DNA from: Bacteroidota bacterium | GTDB taxonomy: Bacteria > Bacteroidota > Bacteroidia > Bacteroidales > SZUA-534 | DNA: 64,000 nt | Assembly: GCA_003250355.1 (NCBI GenBank) | Contig: QKGS01000007.1 | Span: 124,001-188,000 of the forward strand | Direction: 5' to 3' | In this document: piece after piece, positions 9,774-16,284 of the stretch | Numbering within the stretch: the stretch's first letter is position 1 | Layout: every line of letters begins with the position of its first letter | The notes under the pieces: model-generated | The model's input: only the letters and a program-made list of their open reading frames with translations | What the model was told of the DNA's origin: nothing | Databases searched by the model: none | Made by a program: the position numbers and the translations under genes

Positions 9774-10325
9774 ATGAGAAAGAAAATACTTTTAGTAGTA
9801 GTATTTATATTACCTATAATAGGACTGCTTGCTCAGACACAAGTAACTGCAGGGGGAGGCGAAGCCTCAAGTAGTGCCGGTATAGTTAGTTACTCCGTAG
9901 GGCAAGTAGCATATCAAAGCTACATTACCAGCAACGGAACAATAGCCGAAGGTATTCAGCAAGCCTACGAGATTTCAACCTTAATAGGCATAGAAGACAA
10001 AACTATAAGCCTTGTGCAAGTAGTGTTGTACCCAAACCCTGTAACCGATTATCTGATACTCTCGGTAAAGACGCAAGATATTGCGTCTCAGAAACCGCAA
10101 GATGTTGCGTTTCAACAGACTCAAGATATTGCGTCTCAACAATATATTACATCGCAGCAATTGCAATTTCAATTGTATGATTTGCAAGGTAAATTAGTAC
10201 AAAGTCAAAAGCTGACCGATAGCGAAACTCAGATAAATATGAGAGGGTATGTGCCGTCAACTTATTATATTAAAGTAACATTAGAAAATAAGTTGGTTGA
10301 AGAATTTAAAGTAGTTAAGAATTAA
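9774..10325 (+). CDS. T9SS type A sorting-domain protein
   Basis: 183 residues from the ATG at 9774, chosen because a signal peptide begins there (MRKKILLVVVFILPIIGLLA); an upstream GTG at 9735 would add a charged extension. The short mature part (AGGGEASSSAGIVSYSVGQV) is typical of small T9SS substrates. The C-terminal domain (~85-183) has the marks of type A sorting domains: VVLYPNPVTDYLIL, QLYDLQGKLV, and a final strand ending EEFKVVKN. This domain directs export through the Por/T9SS machinery. Three 8-residue QD(I/V)A(S/F)Q repeats interrupt the domain between its first strands; they derive from a palindromic DNA repeat described separately. Confidence 0.85.
   Translation: MRKKILLVVVFILPIIGLLAQTQVTAGGGEASSSAGIVSYSVGQVAYQSYITSNGTIAEGIQQAYEISTLIGIEDKTISLVQVVLYPNPVTDYLILSVKTQDIASQKPQDVAFQQTQDIASQQYITSQQLQFQLYDLQGKLVQSQKLTDSETQINMRGYVPSTYYIKVTLENKLVEEFKVVKN
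10069..10136. repeat. Three tandem 24-bp palindromic units inside a T9SS sorting domain
   Basis: The first unit is a perfect inverted repeat, AGACGCAA-GATA-TTGCGTCT (10069-10088). A second (10091-10113, GAAACCGCAA-GATG-TTGCGTTTC) and third (10117-10136, AGACTCAA-GATA-TTGCGTCT) are degenerate copies. The centres at 10077, 10101 and 10125 are exactly 24 bp apart, so each unit adds eight codons without changing frame. Similar GAGACGCAA..TTGCGTCTC palindromes are, from memory, a dispersed repeat type in some Bacteroidota and cyanobacteria. Confidence 0.8.
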
Positions 10326-10384
10326 ATAAGAATGGAACTGGCTCAGTTTTGCTCTAATTACTACAGATAATTAATTTAGATATA

Positions 10385-10416
10385 AAAAAAGCCTGCTCCA
10401 AAAGAACAGGCTTTTT
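10385..10416. terminator. Bidirectional intrinsic terminator between T9SS gene and rplI
   Basis: AAAAAAGCCTG (10385-10395) pairs with CAGGCTTTTT (10407-10416) across an 11-base loop. A-run and T-run flanks allow it to end both the plus-strand secreted-protein transcript and the minus-strand ribosomal operon. Confidence 0.85.
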
Positions 10417-10435
10417 ATATGTTATGAATAATTAA

Positions 10436-10882
10436 TTATTCTGAAACTACCTCAAAAGGAATTTCAAATTCTACTTCCTTGTGAAGTTTAATTTTAGCTA
10501 CAAACTCACCAACTTCTTTAATAGCCTCGCCTTTAAGAAGGATGTTTTTACGGTCTACGCTGTAGCCTTGTTTGTTAAGTGCCTCAGAAAGCTGAATATT
10601 GTTAACTGAACCGAAAATTTTACCTGTTGAGCTGGTTTTTGCACCAATAGTAATTTTCACGTCAGCTAATTTAGCTTTAAGTTCAAGAGCTTCGTTTTTG
10701 ATTTTCTCTTGTTTATGAGCAGCTTGTTTCATATTCTCAGCCATAACTTTTTTAGCCGAATCGGTTGCTAAAATAGCTAGGCCCTGAGGAATAAGAAAGT
10801 TTCTGCCGTAACCGTCTCTAACAGTTACTATGTCGTTTTTGTATCCTAAGCTAGGAATGTCTTGCTTTAATATGATTTCCAT
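10436..10882 (-). CDS. rplI: 50S ribosomal protein L9
   Basis: 148 residues, normal length for L9. The N-terminal domain motif LGYKNDIVTVRDGYGRNFLIP is split by the family-typical glycine and asparagine positions, followed by the long connecting helix and the C-terminal domain (TGKIFGSVNNIQLSEALN). It binds 23S rRNA near the L1 stalk base. Third gene of the rpsF-rpsR-rplI operon, ending at a bidirectional terminator. Confidence 0.97.
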   Translation of the reverse strand: MEIILKQDIPSLGYKNDIVTVRDGYGRNFLIPQGLAILATDSAKKVMAENMKQAAHKQEKIKNEALELKAKLADVKITIGAKTSSTGKIFGSVNNIQLSEALNKQGYSVDRKNILLKGEAIKEVGEFVAKIKLHKEVEFEIPFEVVSE

Positions 10883-10900
10883 TTCTTCGTTCCTCCCAGA

Positions 10901-11170
10901 TTATTTAAACATATCAGTTACATATGGCAATAAAGCAATATGACGTGCTCTCTTAACTGCTGTTGACACTTTGCGTTGGTATTTTAACGAAGTACCGGTA
11001 ATACGACGAGGAAGAATTTTTCCTTGTTCGTTCAAGAATCTTTTTAAGAATTCAGGATCTTTATAATCGATATACTTGATCTTGTTTTTCTTAAAACGGC
11101 AGTATTTTTTCTTTTTAATCTCAACCGATGGGGGAGTTAAATATCTGATTTCTGATTGATTTTGTGCCAT
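10901..11170 (-). CDS. rpsR: 30S ribosomal protein S18
   Basis: 89 residues. The body [17 protein letters not shown] and the C-terminal RHIALLPYV are diagnostic of S18, which pairs with S6 on the 30S platform. The N-terminus carries a lysine-rich [20 protein letters not shown] stretch typical of bacterial S18. It sits between rpsF (3 bases upstream) and rplI (18 bases downstream); no ssb or priB lies between rpsF and rpsR, unlike in Firmicutes or Enterobacteria. Confidence 0.97.
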   Translation of the reverse strand: MAQNQSEIRYLTPPSVEIKKKKYCRFKKNKIKYIDYKDPEFLKRFLNEQGKILPRRITGTSLKYQRKVSTAVKRARHIALLPYVTDMFK

Positions 11171-11173
11171 GAT

Positions 11174-11521
11174 TTATTCCTCCGCTTTTTGTTGTTTCAA
11201 ACTTCTTTTCTTCTCAGCGTAAGCCTCAGCATGCTTGTCGAGCTTTACTGTAAGGAAACGCATGATTCTCTCATCACGACGATACTCTGTTTCTAACTTG
11301 TCGATAGTTGTAGCAGGAGCTTTGAACTCAACTAAGTAGTAAAAACCTGTTGATTTTTTTTGGATAGGGTAAGCTAACTTACGTAGTCCCCAGTCCTCTT
11401 CGTGTACTATCTTTCCTTCCATTTCTGAGATAATACCTTTAAATTTGTCAACCGCTTCCTTCATCTGCGGAGCAGATAAAACGGGATTAGCAATGAAAAC
11501 GGTTTCGTAACTGTTTAACAT
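11174..11521 (-). CDS. rpsF: 30S ribosomal protein S6
   Basis: 115 residues, first gene of the operon. The S6 ferredoxin-like fold is recognisable from [12 protein letters not shown], the [20 protein letters not shown] strand pair and [14 protein letters not shown] near the end. The C-terminus is a short charged tail. S6 binds S18 and 16S rRNA. In many bacteria an S6:S18 complex represses its own operon through a leader hairpin; the leader here is only about 40 bases, and I cannot identify that motif with confidence. Confidence 0.97.
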   Translation of the reverse strand: MLNSYETVFIANPVLSAPQMKEAVDKFKGIISEMEGKIVHEEDWGLRKLAYPIQKKSTGFYYLVEFKAPATTIDKLETEYRRDERIMRFLTVKLDKHAEAYAEKKRSLKQQKAEE

Positions 11522-11562
11522 ACTTTACGTTTTTTAATTAGTAAAATTTTATTTTCGGGGTG

Positions 11563-11593
11563 CAAATATATGAATAATACCATTATATTCAAA
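11563..11593 (-). promoter_or_regulatory. Promoter of the rpsF-rpsR-rplI operon
   Basis: Read on the minus strand, TTTG (11593-11590) and TATATTTG (11570-11563) are separated by 19 bases, an exact Bacteroidota -33/-7 arrangement, with C following the -7 box. The leader to the rpsF start is about 35-40 bases. Confidence 0.7.
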
Positions 11594-11650
11594 CACTTTA
11601 CATATAATTATTTGTGTTTTGTATATATTTGGCTCAGTTTAAATGAAAGT

Positions 11651-12526
11651 ATGAAACAATTTATTAGAAAATGTCTGTTTTTTTTGGTGCCGTTTCTATT
11701 ATTTGTAGGTATAACACTTTCGGTTTATTTTATTAGAAAGGAAAGCATTTTATCACAAATAAATAGAATATCGCAAGCAACGTGTTTGTTAATTGGCGAT
11801 TCTCATATAAAACGATTTCATGAAGATTGGTTTGGAGTTAGAGCTTATAATTTCTCAAGTTTTGGAGAACCATATTACATAACATATGAAAAGCTCAGAA
11901 GAGTATTGTTAGTAGATAGTTGCAAAGTTAAAACTGTAATTGCCGGTGTTTCATTTCATAATTTTACTCCGGTATTTTATCGATTAATGAACTTGAATTT
12001 TCCGGAAGGCAGAAGTTGTATTGAACGTTATCATTACTTTCTTGATGTAAATAATTCATTGTACAAAAGCAATGAGATTATGAGCCGGGAATATATCAAG
12101 GGTATTTATAGTAAACCCGATATGGGAGGTTTGTTTTATTCCGACAGATCAAATCCCGATTCGTTAGATATATTGAGAACTGTTAATAGCCATTATAGTT
12201 ATGAAACAGAAAAGGAGCTTGATTATGGTAATCAGTTAATGTATCTATTGAAAATAGACAGTATATGTCATGTATATAATATTGACCTTTACTATGTGGC
12301 TACACCATATCACCGTATTTATATAAATAATGTAGAAAGACATTATTTCGATAATCTTAGTTTAGTGCTTAATAAGGTGGAGTATGGTAGATTTATTAAT
12401 TTATATACTCAGGGAATTAGTTCTGATTATATGGCCGATGCCGATCATTTGAATTTTAAGGGAGGTGAAATTATTGCTAAAATGTTAGTCGATTCTATAT
12501 CTTTATATACTTCAACACCATTTTGA
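11651..12526 (+). CDS. Membrane-anchored SGNH-hydrolase-like protein
   Basis: 292 residues from the ATG at 11651; an in-frame ATG at 11570 is rejected because it lies in the divergent ribosomal promoter and would precede the natural membrane anchor. One transmembrane helix (~7-25) is followed by an extracytoplasmic domain. LLIGDSHIKRF fits block I of SGNH hydrolases (GDS serine), and DADHLNFKGGE near the end fits the block V Asp-x-x-His pair. Such proteins often add or remove acyl groups on envelope glycans; the substrate here is unknown. The stop lies four bases before the ECF sigma factor gene, so the three genes probably form an operon. Confidence 0.65.
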   Translation: MKQFIRKCLFFLVPFLLFVGITLSVYFIRKESILSQINRISQATCLLIGDSHIKRFHEDWFGVRAYNFSSFGEPYYITYEKLRRVLLVDSCKVKTVIAGVSFHNFTPVFYRLMNLNFPEGRSCIERYHYFLDVNNSLYKSNEIMSREYIKGIYSKPDMGGLFYSDRSNPDSLDILRTVNSHYSYETEKELDYGNQLMYLLKIDSICHVYNIDLYYVATPYHRIYINNVERHYFDNLSLVLNKVEYGRFINLYTQGISSDYMADADHLNFKGGEIIAKMLVDSISLYTSTPF

Positions 12527-12530
12527 TATA

Positions 12531-13094
12531 ATGCCACAAAACGATATAGATTTAATAAAAGAATATAGGCAAAGCAAAGATTTAGCAACACTCGGCTTGC
12601 TTTATAAAAACTATATGCCGCTTGTGTATGGGGTTTGTTTAAAATATTTACAAAACCGTGACGATGCCCGTGATGCTGTTATGGATATTTACGAAAAGTT
12701 AAAGGATGAACTTCTTAAATACGATATACCAAATGAGTTTAAGCCATGGTTATATGTAGTAGTTAAGAATCATTGTTTAATGAAACTTCGTAAAGATTCT
12801 TCTATAAGCAGAAATTTTGAAAAATATTTGCACGAGAGTGTGGAATCGGAATATGTTTTGCACCCTATTGATACAGATAGTGATGAGAATGTTTTAAAAG
12901 TATTGGCCGATTGTATTGAAAAATTGAAAGATCAGCAGCGGTTATGTGTTACTATGTTTTATTACGATAAAATGTGTTATCGTCAGATTTCTGATTATTT
13001 AGATATATCGGAAAAGAAAGTGAAGAGCGATTTGCAAAACGGGAAAAGGAATTTGAAAATTTGTATAGAACAGAATTGTGAAAGTGAGGGGTAA
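12531..13094 (+). CDS. ECF-type RNA polymerase sigma factor
   Basis: 187 residues with sigma-70 region 2 (~15-85: LGLLYKNYMPLVYGVCLKY, then DDARDAVMDIYEKL) and region 4 (~125-180: LKDQQRLCVTMFYYDKMCYR and a helix-turn-helix ISDYLDISEKKVKSDLQNG). It would direct core polymerase to a small regulon. The 3' end overlaps the anti-sigma-like gene by 17 bases, so the two are coupled. Confidence 0.9.
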   Translation: MPQNDIDLIKEYRQSKDLATLGLLYKNYMPLVYGVCLKYLQNRDDARDAVMDIYEKLKDELLKYDIPNEFKPWLYVVVKNHCLMKLRKDSSISRNFEKYLHESVESEYVLHPIDTDSDENVLKVLADCIEKLKDQQRLCVTMFYYDKMCYRQISDYLDISEKKVKSDLQNGKRNLKICIEQNCESEG

Positions 13095-14187
13095 ATATAT
13101 AAGTTTATATAGTCGTATAGTTGCATATTTGCAAGGCAAAATGTCGGCTAATGACAGATATGATCTTGAAAAAGAGTCGCAAACCGATCTGTTTTTGAAC
13201 GAGGCTTTGGAAGGTTTTGATCTTTTGAAAGCCGATGATGTGCTTTTTGATATTTTACAATTAGAGCATCAATTTGAAAATAGAAAGAGTGGTGCAGTGG
13301 AACTACTTTTAAGAGTTGCGGCAGTTGTGGTATTGTTGTTAGGGCTTGGGGTAGTTGCATATATAGTGTTCGATAATGATTTAAGCACTCAGAAGTTAGC
13401 TAGTACAGAGTTTGATAAAAAAGATAGGATTGAGAAAGTAGTTAATGTTCCGGAATCAGGTTCGATTCAAGATAATGGGGCAGATATTAATATTAAAGAG
13501 GAGAAGTCTGTTGAATTGAATGTAGTTTCTGATAATGTTGATTTTGAATTGAAAGAAGATGATGTGGTTATTTCAAATAATAAAATTATTGATAATGTTG
13601 CTACAATTGAACCTGGCAACGATGAGGAATATGAGGTTATGTCTGAAGAATTGTTAGTTGTAGAATCTTTTTCGGGCAATGATAGTGACGTTGAAATAGA
13701 TGCAGAATCGGTATTAAGTATAGAGCCCTCGTCTGCTTCTGTTTCCAATAACGAAGTTGCATTATATTCAGAAGGGGTGTCTGATAATGAAGCACCTTTG
13801 CAGTCAAGAGTTGCAAAATCAAAATTGGCAAGCAGCAAAAAAGGAGCGCAATATACCATGGTTGCAGAAAAGCCTGTTGGTGAGCGCAATATAAATATAG
13901 TGTTTGATGAAAAAGCGGAGCCTTTTATTCCACAAATAGGAGTGGAAGCGTTTGTTCGGTATTTATACGATAGTATTTCGTATTCTACCGACAGCTATCT
14001 TATTGTAGAATTTAGCTTTGAAATGGGAGAGGACAATAAGCCTGTTAATTATACTTTTACAGCAAATGCCGATAAGCATTTGCTTGATAATTTAATTCAG
14101 CTTGTTGAAAAAGGTTCAGAATGGAAACTTAACCCCTCTTCCGATACTAGCGGTAAAAGAGTTAAGTTTATTGTTGAGTTTTATTAG
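13078..14187 (+). CDS. Anti-sigma factor-like membrane protein
   Basis: 369 residues starting at GTG 13078, which overlaps the sigma gene. The N-terminal part (KYISLYSRIVAYLQGKMSAN then NEALEGFDLL) is typical of Bacteroidota proteins encoded beside ECF sigma factors. A transmembrane helix (~83-103) separates it from a long acidic, low-complexity periplasmic region and a C-terminal globular part (~280-369) that resembles a TonB-C-like fold. It probably holds the sigma factor inactive at the membrane. Its signal is unknown. A shorter start at ATG 13141 would remove the conserved leading segment. Confidence 0.75.
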   Translation: MKVRGKYISLYSRIVAYLQGKMSANDRYDLEKESQTDLFLNEALEGFDLLKADDVLFDILQLEHQFENRKSGAVELLLRVAAVVVLLLGLGVVAYIVFDNDLSTQKLASTEFDKKDRIEKVVNVPESGSIQDNGADINIKEEKSVELNVVSDNVDFELKEDDVVISNNKIIDNVATIEPGNDEEYEVMSEELLVVESFSGNDSDVEIDAESVLSIEPSSASVSNNEVALYSEGVSDNEAPLQSRVAKSKLASSKKGAQYTMVAEKPVGERNINIVFDEKAEPFIPQIGVEAFVRYLYDSISYSTDSYLIVEFSFEMGEDNKPVNYTFTANADKHLLDNLIQLVEKGSEWKLNPSSDTSGKRVKFIVEFY

Positions 14188-14206
14188 TGTTGAAATAAAT
14201 ATTTAG

Positions 14207-14230
14207 AGTGCCAATAAAGCACTTAATTTT
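14207..14230 (+). terminator. Possible weak terminator after the anti-sigma gene
   Basis: AGTGC (14207-14211) pairs with GCACT (14219-14223) across a 7-base loop, followed by TAATTTTT. It is correctly placed 20 bases after the anti-sigma stop codon, but the stem has only five pairs. Confidence 0.4.
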
Positions 14231-14352
14231 TCGGCATTAAAATCGGAATCAGAGGGTATGTAATCTGAACTCTGTCTAGTTATTTTTTAGTTTATCAAAT
14301 TGAGACATATTATTTTTCGAATCCAAATCTTAAATGCCGAATTGGTATATTT

Positions 14353-14412
14353 CAGGTTCTGTCAAGGGCGGCTGAGGTACGAAGCCGTTTATATACCCTT
14401 GACAGGTTCTGT
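14353..14412. repeat. Direct and inverted repeats at the edge of a transposase remnant
   Basis: CAGGTTCTGT occurs at 14353-14362 and again at 14403-14412, exactly 50 bp apart. Within this, TGTCAAGGG (14360-14368) and CCCTTGACA (14396-14404) form a perfect 9-bp inverted repeat, and GGCT/AGCC pair further inside. The segment borders the IS256-like scrap and could be a rearranged element end. Confidence 0.55.
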
Positions 14413-14424
14413 AATCTGCCTATC

Positions 14425-14541
14425 TTCGCTTTCCGATATGTACATGCCGATGTGCTCCTTATGACCCTCTTTGTTAAGTGACAGTATATTATAAACAGCC
14501 CGCGATACCACTTTGCCTCCATCACGAACCTTGTAATGCAT
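14425..14541 (-). pseudogene. IS256-family (mutator-type) transposase fragment
   Basis: Thirty-nine codons on the minus strand read MHYKVRDGGKVVSRAVY followed by NILSLNKEGHKEHIGMYISE, closely matching the internal region of IS256-family transposases just after their first catalytic aspartate. Sequence on both sides does not continue the family: no upstream DDE residues and no downstream half. It is an inactive relic inside a 475-bp gap between the anti-sigma and AEC transporter genes. The surrounding open frame to 14685 is not a gene. Confidence 0.75.
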
Positions 14542-14620
14542 GAGTAGTCTGGATTTTACAACAGCCAACTGCCGACCGGATACTGTCGACCAAATCGGTA
14601 ATACTAACTGATACACATAT

Positions 14621-14655
14621 AAAACAGCTGCGAGAAACTTCGCGGCTGTTTTTTT
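14621..14655 (+). terminator. Intrinsic terminator upstream of the AEC transporter
   Basis: AAAACAGC (14621-14628) and GCTGTTTT (14645-14652) pair, with an inner GCG/CGC pair and one bulge per side, followed by a T run to 14655. It ends transcription arriving from the remnant region. Confidence 0.65.
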
Positions 14656-14686
14656 ATTACTTTTGCAACCACATAAAACAAGCAAA

Positions 14687-15580
14687 ATGATATTTCTACA
14701 GTTTCTTAGTGTGTTTCTAATAGTACTTATAGGCTATGTGTTCGGATTGTTACGAAAACCCAAGCCCGAGCAGGTCGACTTATTTTCAAAAATAGTGCTT
14801 TGGGTATTTGTGCCTGCCATAGTAATGACATCAACAGCCGGCATACGTGCCGACTGGACAGAATATAACGAGGTGGTTAAAATATCGATATACACATTTG
14901 GCATACTTGCCGTGCTGGGTATAATATACACCCGTTTACGCAAAACATCGAGAGACCACAAGCGATTGCTAATGATATCGATACTGCTTATGAACTGCGG
15001 TTATCTTGGAATACCTGTATGCGAATCGCTGGGGGGAATGGAACTTCGTAAAGCTGCAATATACTACACCGTTATTTATATGCCTGCAATTGCGGTATCG
15101 TCAGAAATGATATTCTCAAAAAACGGAGCCTGGGGATACATAAAAACAATGTATAAAGACATATATATAATATCAATAGCTCTCGGTTTTTTACTTTCAT
15201 TTATACCTGTCGACAACAGTATGTATTTTTTGGTAACGTTTATTCGTAGACTTGGCGATATAGCTCCTACACTAATGCTATTGCTTATAGGTTTGTACTT
15301 TGCCCAGTTTAAAGACCCCCTCAGCAAACAATCGGTTGAGGCTACTGTGGTTCGTTTTGCAGCCGGAGCTGTAACAGTAATAATACTGTTGTATTTCGGC
15401 ACCTGGACCCAAATGGGCCGAACAACAATACTGGTTGAAGTAATGACCCCACTTGCATTATTACCATATTTTATAGCTGTAAAAAACGGATTCGATATAA
15501 AAGGATTTCAAAATGCTATAATTATATCAACATTTGCATTTATGATTTATTATCTGATGCTGCCGCTACTTGGGGTATGA
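14687..15580 (+). CDS. AEC family transporter (auxin efflux carrier-like permease)
   Basis: 297 residues from ATG 14687. About ten transmembrane helices run through the protein, opening with FLQFLSVFLIVLIGYVFGLL; LLMNCGYLGIPV matches the conserved broken-helix region of AEC permeases, and PLALLPYFIAVKNGF falls in the second repeat. Members move organic anions or amphipathic metabolites across the inner membrane; the substrate cannot be told from sequence. A -7 element TACTTTTG (14658-14665) lies just upstream and supports this start over a TTG at 14663. The gene is apparently monocistronic and ends before a bidirectional terminator. Confidence 0.85.
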   Translation: MIFLQFLSVFLIVLIGYVFGLLRKPKPEQVDLFSKIVLWVFVPAIVMTSTAGIRADWTEYNEVVKISIYTFGILAVLGIIYTRLRKTSRDHKRLLMISILLMNCGYLGIPVCESLGGMELRKAAIYYTVIYMPAIAVSSEMIFSKNGAWGYIKTMYKDIYIISIALGFLLSFIPVDNSMYFLVTFIRRLGDIAPTLMLLLIGLYFAQFKDPLSKQSVEATVVRFAAGAVTVIILLYFGTWTQMGRTTILVEVMTPLALLPYFIAVKNGFDIKGFQNAIIISTFAFMIYYLMLPLLGV

Positions 15581-15631
15581 ATGTAAATAAGAATAGGAGA
15601 TTGAGAAATATAAACCTGAGAAATAAGTGTT

Positions 15632-15676
15632 AATCAAAAAAAAGCTACCTCAATACTGAAATAGCTTTTTTTGATT
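15632..15676. terminator. Bidirectional terminator between AEC gene and ferritin
   Basis: AATCAAAAAAAAGCTA (15632-15647) is nearly perfectly complementary to TAGCTTTTTTTGATT (15662-15676) across a 14-base loop. It serves both convergent genes. Confidence 0.85.
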
Positions 15677-15685
15677 GTAAAATAA

Positions 15686-16195
15686 TTATACTTGAGTGCT
15701 ATCAACAAAAACTCTTTGTCCGAGTTCTTTGTCAATGGTAAAAAGCCCCATTCCTTTACCTTCAACCATTTTTAGTTGGTCAATAATGGTTTGCACAGTC
15801 GATTCCTCTTCTACTTGCTCATCAACATACCATTGTAAGAAACTTTTAGCTGCATGGTCCTTTTCTTCAATGGCAACATCCATTAAGTTGTTTATTAATG
15901 ACGTTACTTTTCTTTCGTGCTTTAGCGTTTCTTCAAAAACATTAATTATACCGTTCCATTCGTGAGGAACAGCATCAATTGGTTGGAGTTTAACTTCACC
16001 ACCTCGGTTTATTACATAGTCGAAGAATTTTAGCGCATGCGATATTTCCTCTTGGTATTGAACTCTCATCCAACTTGCACACCCTTGTAAACCTTCTTTA
16101 TCGAGATAAGCCGACATAGATAAGTAAAAATATGCCGACCAATATTCAGCATTTATTTGCTTGTTTAACTCTAGCTCCATTTTCTGATTTAGCAT
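15686..16195 (-). CDS. ftnA: Bacterial non-heme ferritin
   Basis: 169 residues, standard for 24-mer iron-storage ferritins. Ferroxidase ligands are recognisable in the four-helix bundle: an early glutamate in NKQINAEYWSAYFYL, the EE and H of QYQEEISHALKFFDYV, and later glutamates in LQWYVDEQVEEE. It oxidises Fe(II) and stores iron as a mineral in the cytosol. A single gene with its own promoter (see 16226-16256) and terminator. Confidence 0.95.
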   Translation of the reverse strand: MLNQKMELELNKQINAEYWSAYFYLSMSAYLDKEGLQGCASWMRVQYQEEISHALKFFDYVINRGGEVKLQPIDAVPHEWNGIINVFEETLKHERKVTSLINNLMDVAIEEKDHAAKSFLQWYVDEQVEEESTVQTIIDQLKMVEGKGMGLFTIDKELGQRVFVDSTQV

Positions 16196-16225
16196 AGTTG
16201 TATCTTTTAAGTATTATTGTTTGTT

Positions 16226-16256
16226 CAAAAATATTTAATAAAAGTTAGCTTTTCAA
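16226..16256 (-). promoter_or_regulatory. Promoter of the ferritin gene
   Basis: On the minus strand TTG (16256-16254) and TATTTTTG (16233-16226) are 20 bases apart, matching the Bacteroidota -33/-7 pattern. No Fur or iron box is evident by eye. Confidence 0.6.
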
Positions 16257-16284
16257 TAGTAATAAGATGATATTATTCAGTTTG

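Noticed and set aside
10069-10136. Short tandem palindromes considered as a CRISPR array
   Set aside because: There are no spacers; the units are directly adjacent, degenerate, and lie within a coding frame. No cas genes are present.
11521-11562. S6:S18 autoregulatory leader motif before rpsF
   Set aside because: The leader has a CCCCG stretch but no convincing paired stem with a bulged CCG; not enough to call.
11570-11650. Longer start of the SGNH-like gene
   Set aside because: The extension overlaps the divergent rpsF promoter and precedes the natural membrane anchor.
14389-14685. 98-codon minus-strand open frame as an intact gene
   Set aside because: Only the middle 39 codons resemble a transposase; the N-terminal part is an unrelated shadow across a terminator and the AEC start region.
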